Assembly (NCBI RefSeq): GCF_964204865.1
Contig: NC_135258.1
Location: 18,268,916-18,332,915 of the forward strand
Source of the DNA: Styela clava
Taxonomy: Eukaryota > Chordata > Ascidiacea > Stolidobranchia > Styelidae
Length of the DNA stretch: 64,000 nucleotides
Direction: 5' to 3'
How positions within the stretch are numbered: the stretch's first letter is position 1; each line of letters starts with the position of its first letter. Position numbers and translations under genes: made by a program. Shown piece by piece: positions 1 to 12,700 of the stretch. Below the pieces are notes generated by a model that made no database searches, was not told the DNA's origin, and was given only the letters and a program-made list of their open reading frames with translations.

Positions 1-756
1 TGGTTGTAAAATACATTCTCATTTAAAAATCTAGGTGTCGTGAATTGGTTCAAAACTTGAAATAAAAAATAATGATTAGGCGACATGTATCAACTATTTT
101 ACTTAAACTAAAGGATCTCGTGCCATTTAAATTCGCTTTATAAGAAAAGCTCCTAAAAAATAGGAATTTTATTTGATTTTCTCGTACGTGCATGCTAGTC
201 CCTCGAAAGCGGAAATTTCCGGAATGAGGTTATGTTATCAATGAGTGAAGAAGTAGGCACCAGGTGTGAATGGGAGATGGAAATGAAAAGAAACATGGTT
301 AAAAATAAACATAAGTGAAATTGAAAAGGAAAAAAGGATGAAGCGGAAGGAAAGAAGGATATGGAATCGTCTCATCTATACCTTTGAACTTGAAAAAGTA
401 TTCTAATGTAGACATAGAATTTCACACAATGAGACGTTATGACTTATAAATTACATAACGCAATTTATATAAAATCTCCAGTTTTGTTGACTGATATATT
501 TCTCACCGACTTGAGCAAATTCAATCACGATTCACAGACAGTCCAAATAATAACGAGAATTGATGGTAGACTAGAAGACAGGACACTCAACATAATCTAT
601 CCTTCTCCTCAAAGCTCTCCAAGTTTGATCGGAGAAACATGGTGCTTAAATCCTATAGGAGTCCTCAACATTTAATTGGCAGGCGCTGGTAAACGTCGCA
701 GCAGTAGACGCTTGCCTCTGATCTTTAATAAGATGTTGCTTATAAATCAGAAAAAC
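1..756. other. Flank without recognised gene
   Basis: AT-rich sequence left of the LINE insertion. A 78-codon open frame at 439-675 (+) resembles no family I know and has no visible splice or promoter context, so I do not call it a gene. Confidence 0.5.
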
Positions 757-769
757 ACGTTATTTTTGT
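757..769. repeat. LINE target-site duplication, left copy
   Basis: ACGTTATTTTTGT lies at the 3' end of the minus-strand LINE, directly next to its (CA)n tail. The identical 13 bases recur at 6049-6061 at the 5' end, which is the mark of target-primed reverse transcription. Confidence 0.9.
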
Positions 770-855
770 GTGTGTGTGTGGTATGGTAATATATGGCGCT
801 TTAAACAATTTGAGTCTTTTGCGCCAGACAATTTAAATCAAAATTTTGTATATGC

Positions 856-3800
856 CTATAATACTCTCTTGGTAGATTTCACAACATCAACAAGAGCAGG
901 GAAAATGCTAGGGTCGCGTAAGATAGCTTTGAGTTGAAATTCAATGCCATAATCGCGGCATTTCATCTTTAGTATGCGTCTTTCATTTCTATATGCACGA
1001 CAGTTCATTAGAAAATGTTCTACTGTCTCTGGATCATTACAGAAATCGCAAAGTCCATTATTATGGCATCCTATTTTATGGAGGTGCCCATTTAAACGGC
1101 AATGTCCCGTCTGAAGTCGAAATAAAATTTTGTCCATTATTCGTGGTGACCAAGTGGAATTCTTGATGCTGTCTTCAATTGTGGGGAAAATTGTCTTGTA
1201 ATGAAACGCTTGGTCACTTTGTATAAAATGTTGATCCCATTTATTAGCGCAGAATTGTCGAATTTGTGATTTGACTTTGTTTTGTGATTGGGATAATCTT
1301 TTGTCCACATCGACTTTCGCCGCTGATACCTTTGCTATTTTGTCGGCGACTTCGTTACCCGGAATGCCAACATGTCCTGGAGCCCATAGTAGTGTGATTT
1401 TGCATCCATGTTCCTGTAACTCAAAAAGACAAGTCTGAATATTTGAAGATATATTACTAATTTGATCCGAGTTATTATTTATAGCGTGTATAGCAGACAT
1501 ACAATCCGATATGACAAGTATATTCCTTTTATAGTTATTTTTTGACCATGTAAGGGCACTATATATTGCAAAAACTTCGCAATCAAACGAGGAACAGTCT
1601 TTGTCTAGCCTAAAACCCATACGAGAATTATTATATGGAACATAAACCGCAGCACCGCATTTGTCATCAATTTTTGACCCATCGGTATAGATATGCACGT
1701 GTGATTGATAGGATTCATTTATATAATCCAAACTTATAGCTTTTGTTTGGTCGGGCGTATACCAAGGAAAAAGTATATTCGATAATGCATCGTCGATATT
1801 AATTTCGTCCAAATACCATGGGGGAATTTCTTCGGCTTTAATAATACTAATATCCAATTTGTCAATATCGAAAGTCCTTGCAATCATACCAAATGTACGA
1901 AATGCTGGAGAGTTGGGAAATATTTCATGCCATGAGTGTTCGATGACTTCGTGGCAAGGATGGTCAACAAATGTTAGCAGTTTAGCCTTATATAAGAGGC
2001 ATAATTGTAGTCGTCTTATAATCAATGGCATCTCATTACAACAAACTTGTAAAGCAATTTTAGGCGTACTCATCATGCCACCTGCAGCGATGCGTAGACA
2101 TTGAGATTGGATAATTTCGATTTTTCTTATGGCATTTATTGATGCTGAAAAATAGGCTTCCATACCATATTCAATAATGGGTCGAACTAGGGATCTGTAC
2201 AATGACAAAAGGGGTGATTTGTTAGCTCCCCAGCTAGTTCCAATAAGCAAACGCAGCAGATTAATCCGTTTACTACATTTTTGTACAACATATTCGATAT
2301 GTCTCTTATAATTTAAGCGCCTATCGAAATAGACTCCGAGGTATCTTACTTCATTCCTGACTGGGAGTATTACACCGTTTATGTGTAGTTGTATTGGTGG
2401 TAATTTTCTCTTTCGGGTGAAGAGTACAACTATTGATTTTGTGACCGAGATCTTAAAACCCCATTGATTGCACCAGGACTGAATGCAATCCAACGAGTTC
2501 TGAGAGGAAATGATTAAATCTTCAATATTGAGACCAATGTGCCATAGAGCGCTATCGTCTGCAAACAATCCAACATTATCTGATGAAATAGTACTAGGCA
2601 TATCGTTTATCATTATATTGAATAGCAGTGGACTGATTACGCTCCCTTGAGGAATTCCGTTTTCCAATGAGAATATACTTGAAAGACGACTGCCTACTCT
2701 AACCTGAAATGAACGATTTGTCAGAAAAGATGCAACAAAAATCCAAATTTTCCCGGTGACACCAATGTTATATAGTTTGTATAACAGTCCTCTTTTCCAT
2801 ACCATGTCATACGCTTTTTCCATGTCTAAGAAAATGCCAAGTACAGATCTTTTATTTGGTAAAGCTTTATATATGTCATCGTGTAATTTTAGATATGCAT
2901 CAGTTGTAGATCTCCTCCACCTAAAACCGCTCTGTTCTCTACATAATATGCCATTTTTTTCAACAAACCACTTCAGTCTGCGAACTATAATTCTTTCCAA
3001 GACCTTACATAAATTGCTAGTTAAAGATATAGGCCTATATGAAGATGGTTGGTCTTTTTGTTTATTGGATTTAAGAATCGGAATTACAACAGAGCGTTTC
3101 CAGGTATCTGGAATACTCCCTTTGTTCAAAATCAAATTGAACAATTTGAGTAATATGTCTTTACATTCTGCGGGCAATTTTATAAGCATCGCGTAGCAAA
3201 TCTTGTCTAGTCCTGGAGCAGTGCTTTTTCTTGGTTTTAAAACTTGATTAAGTTCTTTCATTGTGATATTTTTATCCAATTTGTGATTAGCCTTGAAGAT
3301 TGTTACGTCATGTGAGGATTCGAATGCGATCTTTCTTTGAAGAAATTTCGGAGTGTAGTTTTCATTGCTACTGACCGCCGAGAACGAACTCGCCAGAAGC
3401 TCAGCTTTTTCGGAATCTTCGATTGCTGTTATACCATTGTGTTTAAGGCCGGGGATTTGTTCGTACACCTTGCTTTTAGTGAAGCGCCTAACCATTTTCC
3501 ATACGTTGCTGAGTTTTTCATTCTTGTCCAGTGAGCTACAGTAATCATGCCAACTCTGCCTTTTAGCCTTCAATATTATTCTTCTTGCTTCAGATCTACG
3601 TTTTTTATACATTATCACATTTTCGATGGACATCGACCTTTTCATTTTAAGGAACGCCGCTTTTCTTAGCCGTATGGCTTTGTCGCAATCAGCATTCCAC
3701 CACGGGATGCCATTTTTTGTGTAGGATTTTGTTCGTGGTATTGATTCATTTGCTGCTAAGATAATCGCATTTGTAAGAAAATCATTGAATTCATTTATAT

Positions 3801-4572
3801 CGCTTGTGACTATATTCTCACTGATGCGCGTTTTACATAATTCCGAGAACTTATCCCAATTTGCTTTATCGAGTCGCCATGATTCCATGTAATTACTTGT
3901 GTCACCGACTTGTGTTACGTTAAAATAAGTTTTAACCATTACGTGATCACTTCCCAGTAACTCGTTGGTTACAATTGTATTACATCTATGGGCAACATCA
4001 GGAGATGCTATTGTTAAATCCAATAACGACCAATTATTTACTCTGTTATGGGATAATAATTTATCCTAGTGGGAACAGAGGTGTTAAGTACTACTAAATC
4101 TGTGCTGTCAATAGCTCCAGCAAGAGCTAGTCCTCGTTGATTGTTTGTTGGGCTACCCCACAAGAAATGATGTGAATTAAAATCCCCACAAAAGACTGTT
4201 TGTCGTGAAAATTGATCAAAAAATCGTTCGAAGGCATATTGAGAAATTCTAACATCAGGTGGGACGTATACATTGACTATCTTAAGATTTCCCAAACTGA
4301 CACTTTGAGCTTCTGCGCCATTTAGAGGTTGTAAAGGTATTTTTAACAAAAGATATATTATTTTTTATAACAAATAAGATGCCACCACCTTTACTAATCA
4401 ATCTATCTTTGCGTACTATGGTATACCCTGGTATGCTAGGATTATATTTTGGTGTGAGATTGCTTTCTTGGATGGCTATTACGTCAGGTTTCTGGTGTGA
4501 AGCACTAATAAAGTTTTTCAATTCACCTAGTTTCCGGTATATACTACGGCAATTCCATTGGATGATAGTTAA
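856..4572 (-). pseudogene. LINE ORF2: endonuclease - reverse transcriptase - RNase H, frame-broken
   Basis: This is the polyprotein that nicks the target and copies the RNA. The endonuclease starts near 4572 with IIQWNCRS; a catalytic FCGDFNSHH lies in the 4038-4349 segment and LLGSDH at the start of the long frame. The reverse transcriptase shows KSTAPGLDKI, FLDMEKAYD, GIPQGSVISP and catalytic FADDS. RNase H shows YTDGSK, CEVFAIYSAL, ISDCMSAIHAI and WAPGHVGIPGNEVAD. A CX2CX7HX4C knuckle (CDFC...HFLMNC) is near the C-terminus. The frame changes twice: near 4335-4350, and again near 4040-4065, where a TAA (plus 4038-4040) ends the middle segment. The 856-4023 part is an uninterrupted 1055-codon frame. 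No Met start for ORF2 is evident, and its frame overlaps the end of ORF1 in the -1 register. Confidence 0.9.
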
Positions 4573-4574
4573 TT

Positions 4575-5810
4575 TTACTTTTTGGTTGAATGTTGTTTTA
4601 TTGCATTTTTAAGGTTGCCAGCGTCGACATCGAATCCAAATTGAGCGCCAGCGGACATCGAAACAATAGCGTAAACATCACATTCTTTTCCACTTTGAGA
4701 AACCTCTAGCGTATTTTTTATGACTTCTGCGATAAATGCGAAAAAATGTATTGGGTCCAGAGATATAGGTGCATTCTTATCTTCATTTACCTCTTTCGAA
4801 TTGGGGCGACTATATTGGCCTATAATAGGCGCTTGTTGAGATGACTTGTCTGATGACAATATATCTTTCGACTTTCTAATCATAAGGACAGGTGTACTTC
4901 CTTGAAAAGGAACTTTACTGGGAAGAGCCGGAAAATCATTTGCCGAAAATTGCGCAGTTTCTGAAATAGTTTGCTTAATGTGGTTCTTTGCCTCCTCATA
5001 CGGTAGTTTAGTACTCGCCATTGTTTTTTGAATCAACCGTTCCCGTTTATATACTTCGCAGCCACCATATGCGGCGCTGTGTTCTTGTCCACAATTACAA
5101 CATCTTGGAGTTTCGGAATCACATTTATTATATTCGTGGTTTCTACCGCACTTGGCACAGCGAACTTTACATCGACAATTTTTAGCTACATGGCCAAATC
5201 TATTGCAATTAAAACAACGAATCGGTGGAGGGTTATACACTCTGGTCCTGAATCGCATATAGCCGATAGTCACGATTGATGGTACAATGCATGTGTTAAA
5301 ACAAATCAGAACTGATTTACTCTGCACAAACTTGCCTTCGATTTTTCTATTAAGCCTTTTTACAAAGACAACACGTTGTCCAGATAATGCGTCCAACAAT
5401 TCATTATCGGCCATGTCAATTGGCACATCGCTAATTACTACTCTAGTATTTTGATCATTGTTTACAAACAATTCGGTCTTCACTGGAATGTTGGTTGTGC
5501 TATCGCCGATATCATCACATTCCAACAATAGTTTAACTTGCTTTTCGTTTGAACATTCAATTTTCAAATCCCCAGAACCAAGCACACGTACCGCTTTTAG
5601 TGTTCCAAACTTCTGCACCAAATTTCTATGTATAACTATAGGATTGTACGTTCTCATCTTACGCTGGGTACCCCGTACAACAACGAATGTAGATATAACG
5701 TCATTTTCTTGACTTATTGTGTTAATTTTTACTTTACTTTGGGCATTAGAATTACTATCGTCCCCCTTCCTTTTCACTCCGGAAGAAGTTGGCGATTCAT
5801 CGCCGTCCAT
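4575..5810 (-). CDS. LINE ORF1, gag-like nucleic-acid-binding protein
   Basis: Intact 411-aa frame. The middle holds three cysteine knuckles: CFNCNRFGHVAKNC, CAKCGRNHEYNKC and CCNCGQEHSAAYGGC. The region before them (TRVVISDVPIDMADNELLDAL, near aa 120) looks like a divergent RRM-type fold, which is common in I-group ORF1 proteins. Such proteins coat the element RNA. The Met at 5810 is the first ATG behind the leader and gives the usual length. Unlike ORF2 it carries no visible lesion, so it could still be translated if the element is transcribed. Confidence 0.88.
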   Translation of the reverse strand: MDGDESPTSSGVKRKGDDSNSNAQSKVKINTISQENDVISTFVVVRGTQRKMRTYNPIVIHRNLVQKFGTLKAVRVLGSGDLKIECSNEKQVKLLLECDDIGDSTTNIPVKTELFVNNDQNTRVVISDVPIDMADNELLDALSGQRVVFVKRLNRKIEGKFVQSKSVLICFNTCIVPSIVTIGYMRFRTRVYNPPPIRCFNCNRFGHVAKNCRCKVRCAKCGRNHEYNKCDSETPRCCNCGQEHSAAYGGCEVYKRERLIQKTMASTKLPYEEAKNHIKQTISETAQFSANDFPALPSKVPFQGSTPVLMIRKSKDILSSDKSSQQAPIIGQYSRPNSKEVNEDKNAPISLDPIHFFAFIAEVIKNTLEVSQSGKECDVYAIVSMSAGAQFGFDVDAGNLKNAIKQHSTKK

Positions 5811-6048
5811 CTTATAACATAAAACAGCTTTATCCGTAATAAACGTTCACTCTCCAAAAGAAAATTTGTACTGGATTTCAGTCAATTGCACTTTATATAC
5901 AGCAATATATACAGATCGAATATAAAGAAACGATCTCACCGTATTAATGTAGTGTTGTATCCAGTTTAATCCACAAACAGAAGATAGTTTGTATCCAGGT
6001 TTATGCTCACAAAGACGTCCGCACTGCGCGACGTCGCGTTGTCGAGTG

Positions 6049-6061
6049 ACGTTATTTTTGT
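6049..6061. repeat. LINE target-site duplication, right copy
   Basis: Exact repeat of 757-769 (ACGTTATTTTTGT) next to the LINE 5' end. It fixes the element boundary at 6048. Confidence 0.9.
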
Positions 6062-6750
6062 ACCATTTGTTATATATATATCAGAACTAGTTACTCTCAA
6101 TCTCATTCCGTGTTTTCTTTGTGTCTGAAAACTTTATATTAACTCTTTTCGAGTTTTTGGCAACAGACATGTCAAAATTAATTCGAAAATTGATCTTTAT
6201 CAAGATCTGTCTGATTTAAATGTAAATATACTCATAGCTCGTAGACAACTAAAATTCAAATTTTGGAACATGATTGCTTTCTCCAGGTAAGTGTCTCCGT
6301 ATAAATTTATTTGTTCTCTTTATAAAACCAAGGCTGCAAACAATCATTCATATTTGAAAAATTAAAAAGTAGTAAATGCTCTATGGCTATGCTATAATCT
6401 GAATTATAAAACATTTAAATACTCTGAGTTAGTAGAATAAGATAAACAAATTTCAGTATATGGCATAAGGTAGTGGAATTAACGTACAACGCCGAAATAT
6501 TTATTGACTAAATTGACCGATGAAAAGAAATTTCGCTAAAAGAAATGACTGGGTATTTTTTATCTTGTACATTTCTAAAAAAATGAAATGTTCTTGTGTT
6601 CAAGTGAACATGTTTTTAATAATAATCACATCATGACTTGGTAAGTGAGTATTTTTTGAGACAGGTGTTGTTTGAAAGCAAAATGAGGAAGTTTGGTTGA
6701 AATTACAGATCCTCTTGTTTCATGATTAATTCAAACAAGAGCGCAATGTT

Positions 6751-7942
6751 GAGTGTCCCAAAATAAATGAACCCCACAAAATTGCTATTGTAAATGTTGA
6801 TTTTAACTCTATAGTTTATAATTTTCAGATTTGATAACAGTTACAGATAACAATTATTGATTTAAATCCCATGGCTTTGAAATTAGAAAAATTTTTTTTT
6901 GCGTCAATGCTTATATAGAGACTCGATCTTACAGGACTGTTTAAACACGCTGCCACGGGAAGTTTAATTTCAACACTTATCCTGGAAAATCCCATATATT
7001 CCTGTGGCATAGTGACTTTCAAATCTATGGGACTGTTAACGTAGCAAGAATTCAGAGAATCCATCAAGTCGCTAGTGGAAGGTAATTGAGTGGAGGATCT
7101 GCAGATAATGCGGAATCGTCCAGAGTTTCTGTTGGCCAGAACCCGGAAAAGTCCATTCGGAGACGTAGTAGTGAGCACGGCATACCGCGGTCCTCGCTGC
7201 ATAGAATCCTTACTCAAGACCGTCATCTGTATCTTTACGGAATATAGATTAAGCACAAACTCACAGCAACTGAAATGCAGAAAGGTTTAGAGATGTGCCA
7301 CTGGTTTCAAAGCACAATTGGAGGTGACCCAGATTTCCTACATGTCGGGTTCAGCGATGAGGCTCACTTTATGATTTCTGGACACGTCAATAGCAAGAAT
7401 GTCGTACTCTGGGGCAAACAAGCACCAACATGCACAGGCCAAAACACGCCATTATCGAACCATCATAGCCTACTGGTTTGAAGATAAAAATGAAAAAGCA
7501 CTTACTGTTACCAAAGAGCGAGCGCTACATTGTGATGCTTAACAAGTTCTAGATTGACCTTGAAACACAGCAGGGAATAAATTGAAATGTGCAGTGGTGC
7601 CAGGATGGAGCTACTCCACATACAGACAATATCACATTAGAGTCGCTTGGCCAAAGATTCTCTGATCGTTTGATTAGCAGGCGTCGCGATACAGAATGGT
7701 TGTCACATTCGCCTGACTTGAGTTACCCAGATTTCTACCTGTGGGGCTTGTTAAAAGGTAGAGTTTATTATGATAGTCCCAAAACTAGTACTGGATTGAA
7801 ATTGGCCATTACGCAGAACATTTGTGCAATAAAAAGAGAAAAATGTGTCAGAGGGCCAAATGTTAACATTTTTAACGTCTTTTGTTTTAGTCATAAATGG
7901 TAATCGAATTTAATGGGTTTTATTTATTTTGGGACACCCTGC
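6751..7942 (+). mobile_element. Degenerate Tc1/mariner-type element
   Basis: The left terminal inverted repeat GTGTCCCAAAATAAAT at 6753-6768 matches the right end, where the reverse complement reads CAGGGTGTCCCAAAATAAAT (7923-7942). The span is about 1.2 kb and carries transposase remnants on the plus strand. The left tip is eroded, so its outer boundary is approximate. Confidence 0.85.
7090..7903 (+). pseudogene. Mariner-like transposase pseudogene
   Basis: Segments in changing frames show the family plan. A helix-turn-helix end lies at about 7130-7250 (RRRSSEHGIPRSSLHRIL), then TEMQKGLEMCHWF, the first catalytic Asp in FSDEAHF, the second in QDGATPHT, and the third in SPDLSYPDFYLWG with GRVYYDSP. 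An in-frame stop lies near 7250, and the frame is lost between about 7480 and 7590. The N-terminal part before 7090 is not readable. It is a cut-and-paste DNA transposase of the IS630/Tc1/mariner superfamily and clearly dead. Confidence 0.85.
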
Positions 7943-9490
7943 GTATGATCACGAGAGCAAAAACAAAATATTTTACCCACAATTTCCCCAATAACTTTAT
8001 CCTGAGCGAAGCTGATACTGTGGACCATCGGAACTTACTAGTAGCCTACTGGTACCCGAACTGCCCTAGCTTTACCAGGTCTTGTGATGTGACAATGATG
8101 ATTTATGCGTCTTGTGCCAGCTGAAATTAAAATTCTAAACAATTCGACTCAACGAAATTCATTGATATATAATAAAGTTTAGGTATCAAATATCTTACAT
8201 TCATACCAAAATTAAACATATTCCGGCACAAAATTTAAAATAAACATGGGCAGTGAGAATCAATCATGTTCTGAATCAAGTCAACATCCAAATATCAAGT
8301 AGAGTGTTTTTCATAGCAATTTTCTATTGGATTAGGTCAGAATTTATGTATTCAAAACCCCATCGTAACCATCTCTTGGAAGCTTCAAGTTCAACTAACC
8401 TCATCTGTATTTGTAATCGAGATGAACTTGGATATGACCTATCAACTATCAAATTCATTTACTTCCCAAGAACATCTGGTAATGATACCAAAAGGGTTAA
8501 CGTTGTTTCCGAGGCGAAACTGGGTTTTAAGAGCTGAAAAAGAATATTGCGACACACACTATAGAATGGAAGACCATTATTTTTGATTTTCACTCCGGTC
8601 GATACATGATCATTTGTTTTATTTTAGCATTGCGGTTGTAACTTCCAATGCCACTAATCGCGATCAATGCATCAACATGCAGCAAGAAAACATTATATAA
8701 TATTTCTGAATTATAAACATTTATTTCAAATTAGTTCAGCTAAGTTGTATGATATTTATGATATAACCCTCTCACAAAAAATTGATATTTACTTTGATTA
8801 CATTTCAACGAAATATAACTATTAAAACATATAAGAGATGACAGCATCTTTTAATAAAAATATCTAATACGGTTAATATTTTTATGAACATACAGACAAT
8901 GCAAATTCTTTTATTACTGTAAATTAAATATTTCATCGGTGATGAAACGTAAACAAGTAACCACAAAATGCAGTTCACGATAGCGCTTTTCAGTCATCAA
9001 TTAATGAGCATTGTGGTGAACAATCAATTTTGACTTGCTGAAAGGTAAAGATAATGCTTATCCACACTGCTGCACGATTCCTTAAACACTGACATATGTA
9101 TAAAAGAACTGAACAAACTATAGCATTGTTCAAATAAAACAAATCACAAAAGATTCTGTTTGCGTAACAAGCGACTCTTTTTAGGTGACCAAATGCCATT
9201 ATGAACAATTCGTCAGTAGCAAACAATCTTTTTGTTGAAGGCGTTCATAGAATACATATATAAGTCAAGCGTGGATATATATGAACAATGGCAATACAAA
9301 CCAAATCTACGCGGTTCAAGCTTGGTAGTTGTATCACAAATCTATGAATTTTAAAAGACAAATAGAAAAAATGGAAAAAGCAAATATTCGCAGTAAACTG
9401 GGGTTAGTAACTCACATTGAATTGTGGAACGCAGGAAAGTTTTCAGTTATGAGGAATATTCAGTCTTCGTCGACGTAAAATGAATTAACG
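7943..9490. other. Intergenic, nothing recognised
   Basis: AT-rich DNA between the mariner relic and the carboxypeptidase promoter. Frames at 8253-8537 (+) and 8990-9226 (-) show no known motif, signal peptide or splice context. Confidence 0.4.
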
Positions 9491-9499
9491 TTTAATTGC

Positions 9500-9646
9500 A
9501 CTGATAAGATAATATTAGAAATGGTTGAAGATTATAATAAAAATCCTTGGCACTGAGTAATTCTCTGGCATTCTCTTATCTGGGAAAATCACATGCTGCT
9601 GATAATGATGGCGATAACACGATTACTGATAGCGCTTGTATAAATT
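9500..9646 (+). promoter_or_regulatory. Putative promoter of carboxypeptidase gene 1: GATA cluster plus TATA box
   Basis: GATA-type sites occur at about 9502 (TGATAA), 9507 (AGATAA), 9575 (reverse AGATAA), 9600 (TGATAA), 9612 (CGATAA) and 9627 (TGATAG). A TATAAAT lies at 9639-9645, about 115 bp before the ATG at 9761. GATA factors drive gut genes in many animals, which would suit a digestive peptidase; that link is inference, and AT-rich DNA produces GATA by chance. Confidence 0.4.
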
Positions 9647-9760
9647 TATATACTGGCATCATTGAATAGAAAATCGTACATCCTCGAAAACAAAAAGTTA
9701 ATTCAATGTGCATTTTCTGACAGGATTAGTATTTCAATATTGTCTATTTGCACTTATTCA

Positions 9761-12700
9761 ATGATGAGGAGATTAGTATTCATCCTGGTGTTGTTGGAAA
9801 TATACATTGTGAAAATCGCTGTTGGTAACAAAGTAGATTACAGTGGGTAAGTTTTAAACTTAATATATCAAAATGCCTTCATAGAAGAAAAAATGATTAA
9901 ACTACCACAAAACTACTAAAACTTCCGTTACTTTTTTTTACTAAAATTGAGGTAAAATATAACAATAAATTTAAATTCCGGTTAAATATAACAATTAAAA
10001 CCATGATTAATTTTTTACAGACAGCAGGTATGGAGAGTGACTCCGAATTCTCCAGAAGAAGTTAAATCTCTAAGAGAATTAGAAGAAAAATTTGAGGTGA
10101 TAACCTTTGACACATTCTGTGTTTGATAATAAAGCTTTGCTGTGAGTGGATGAATGAAGCCACATGAACAAAAATTGCTTTTTGCCCTAAATGTTTTATT
10201 GATTAATTCGTACATTTCTTCAAACATCTCATTTAAAGTTAGTATAAATCATTCATCGCATCCTACGTTTTAGTAAAACATGATGGTCAGGCCACAAAAC
10301 ATCGAATAAAATGGAATTCCATGTAAGAAAATACCTATTATACAATAATCTTCAAAATATTCTACAGATTTTGTAATCGAATGTTTATAGATTGGTGGAA
10401 TATATGCATCTTTTAAAAGCTTGTTCATAATTCACAAAAAAGTTTTTCGTAATAGGATAGTAATAATAGTCAACAAAATGATTTCAAGATCTTTCACGAA
10501 TCTTTCTCAAAGTTCTGCCTTTATGACATAACTTTTCAACTTTTGTTGTATTTAGGTTGACTTTTGGACAGAACCCACTTCACCCGGTCGCTTCGTTGAT
10601 TTTCGCGTTAAACCAAAACAGTTTTTTGAACTTGCGAATGCTCTCAATCGAATGTCTGGTTACGAAATTTATATCAGTGACGTTCAATCTCTAATTATCA
10701 ATGAAAAATTGTCTCATAACAAAAGAAAAAATCTGGGAAAAGCTTTAGCTAGCAGTGTTCAGGCGTTTGACTATTCGCAATATCATCCTGCAAAAGAGGT
10801 ATTTTATTTTTCAATAACCTCGTTTTCTTAGCCTAATGATTTGATGCAAAATAGTTGTCGTCAAATAGTTCCACGTTTGAATTAAATGAGAGATTCGATT
10901 TTTCGTCCCCATTTATTTTTATTTATGTTTGACAAAAACTGGAGTTTTTTATGAACTTTCCATGGTTGTCTCAGCAACCTGACAATCAACAAGTGCTATG
11001 TTCGTTATAGTTCAATGAAGCTGCTTTGCATTTATTTATTGCAACATAAATTCAAGTTTAATTAATCACAGGTCTATCAATGGATGGATTTAGTAACGTC
11101 GGAATACAGTTTTGCAACGAAGGAGCAATTTGGGGTGACTTTTGAAGGACGACCATTGTATGTTTTAAAATTTGAAAAGCCTTCTGCAAAGTCAAAACCA
11201 ACTATTGTTGTTGACGCATTGATTCATTGTAGAGAATGGATTACAACAGCTTCTTTAATGTTTATATTTAAAGAGGTAATTAAGTATATATCGGAGTCAA
11301 AAAATTTTTCACAACCATAATAACTAATTGGCATAATGCTTGTTACTCTGCGATTTCCAGATGCTCCAAAATCCATCATTCACGCACATGATGGACGAAG
11401 TTAATTGGTATTTTGTGCCGATGATCAATGTTGACGGTTATGTGGAAACTTGGATTGGGGTATGTGTTAAACGTCTCGCTATACCTAGAATTGGACGAAA
11501 ATTGTGAAAAGCTATTTACACTGTTATACTTTTGTATTCTTCATTATTAACTTCAAATAATTAATATCTTATTGGTATTACTTGAATATTATTACACAGG
11601 ACAGGTTGTGGAGGAAAACCCGAAGTACCGGACCAAATAGTAACTGTCCGGGTGTTGATGCAAATCGTAACTTTGATTCCTACTGGTCAAGTAAGTATCC
11701 AGTATTGAACAGAAATTAGGAAATGTATGCGCTGGAATTTCTATTCACAACGACTAGCGTAAAGCCACGCATATAGATAATCACTTTTCGGGTTCTAGCT
11801 GTCTTTTTCATATCGACTGTGAAAGTATTTATAAAAAACCGATCAAAGGGAAGTTAAGAGTTGTGAAATGTATTAAGAAGTAACAAAAGCACGCCATTGC
11901 AAAATTTTCAAATTCTTCTGATACACCGTGGTAATATCAAAGGTAGGGGAAGGTGGGGCCCCGTTGGGACATGGGGCACAGTGGAAAATCAGCTCTCACA
12001 CTGAATCTATATCCGCAATCCTGTCCGCGGTTCGATGTTTCAATACGCCCTTCGGTGAGTTACAACGTCCCCGCGAACGGACAACGGACGGGTAGAGCGG
12101 CGCAAGCTATGAGGGGAAAATGATTTCGGGAGGTTGAAAATAAAATTTCACCGTTTCAGTTTTTTTTTTTTTCTACTTTAGCCTTTTCATCATGACAAAC
12201 CACCGTCTGATATTTTTCAGCTTTAGTCCACTCTAAAATATTCATAACGTTGGCGAGTGGATGTGCCTTCCGGTTTTCACCGTGGGATGGTCTGAAAATA
12301 TTTGTTTCCCATGGGAAACAATGGACCGGGGTTCAGTGGGACATGCCCTACAGGGCACAATTCGAGAGTGTTTGATACAATAAGTGCTTAGAGACCTAGA
12401 GATGCGGTATATTTTGTGTAAGATTATGGTTTCTTTCGACCCATGGCCCAATATGGAATATATTCGAGAATCAATAATATTTCCAGATTTAGATTCGAGG
12501 AAGGATATAATCAAATTTGTTTGCGCAATTTTTTGTCAAAATATCTGAACTATTTCAGTTGAACATTGATTTTGAAAATATTGTATTCTATTTGAAGTCT
12601 CCCTGTTCTTTAGACGATTATGCTGATTAATTGCTTATTTTTAAGGGCATACTTCGTTGAATTTTGACAGTCTGACCCATTGTGCCCCAGGGTCTGACCG

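Larger units (their letters stand above)
770..6048 (-). mobile_element. Full-length I-type non-LTR retrotransposon (LINE)
   Basis: A 5.28-kb element bounded by a 13-bp target-site duplication. On the minus strand the order is a GC-rich 5' leader starting CACTCGACAAC (about 240 bp), ORF1 with three CCHC knuckles, ORF2 with endonuclease, reverse transcriptase, RNase H and a terminal zinc knuckle, a short 3' UTR, and a (CA)n terminal tract on the minus strand instead of poly(A). An RNase H domain behind the reverse transcriptase is typical of the I group and its relatives (I, R1, LOA). Full length and an exact target-site duplication suggest a fairly recent insertion, but ORF2 is disrupted, so this copy is not autonomous. 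Confidence 0.9.

Noticed and set aside
2756-3196. 146-codon plus-strand frame
   Set aside because: Antisense of the LINE reverse transcriptase coding sequence.
6825-7256. 143-codon minus-strand frame
   Set aside because: Antisense of the degenerate mariner transposase region; no domain recognised.
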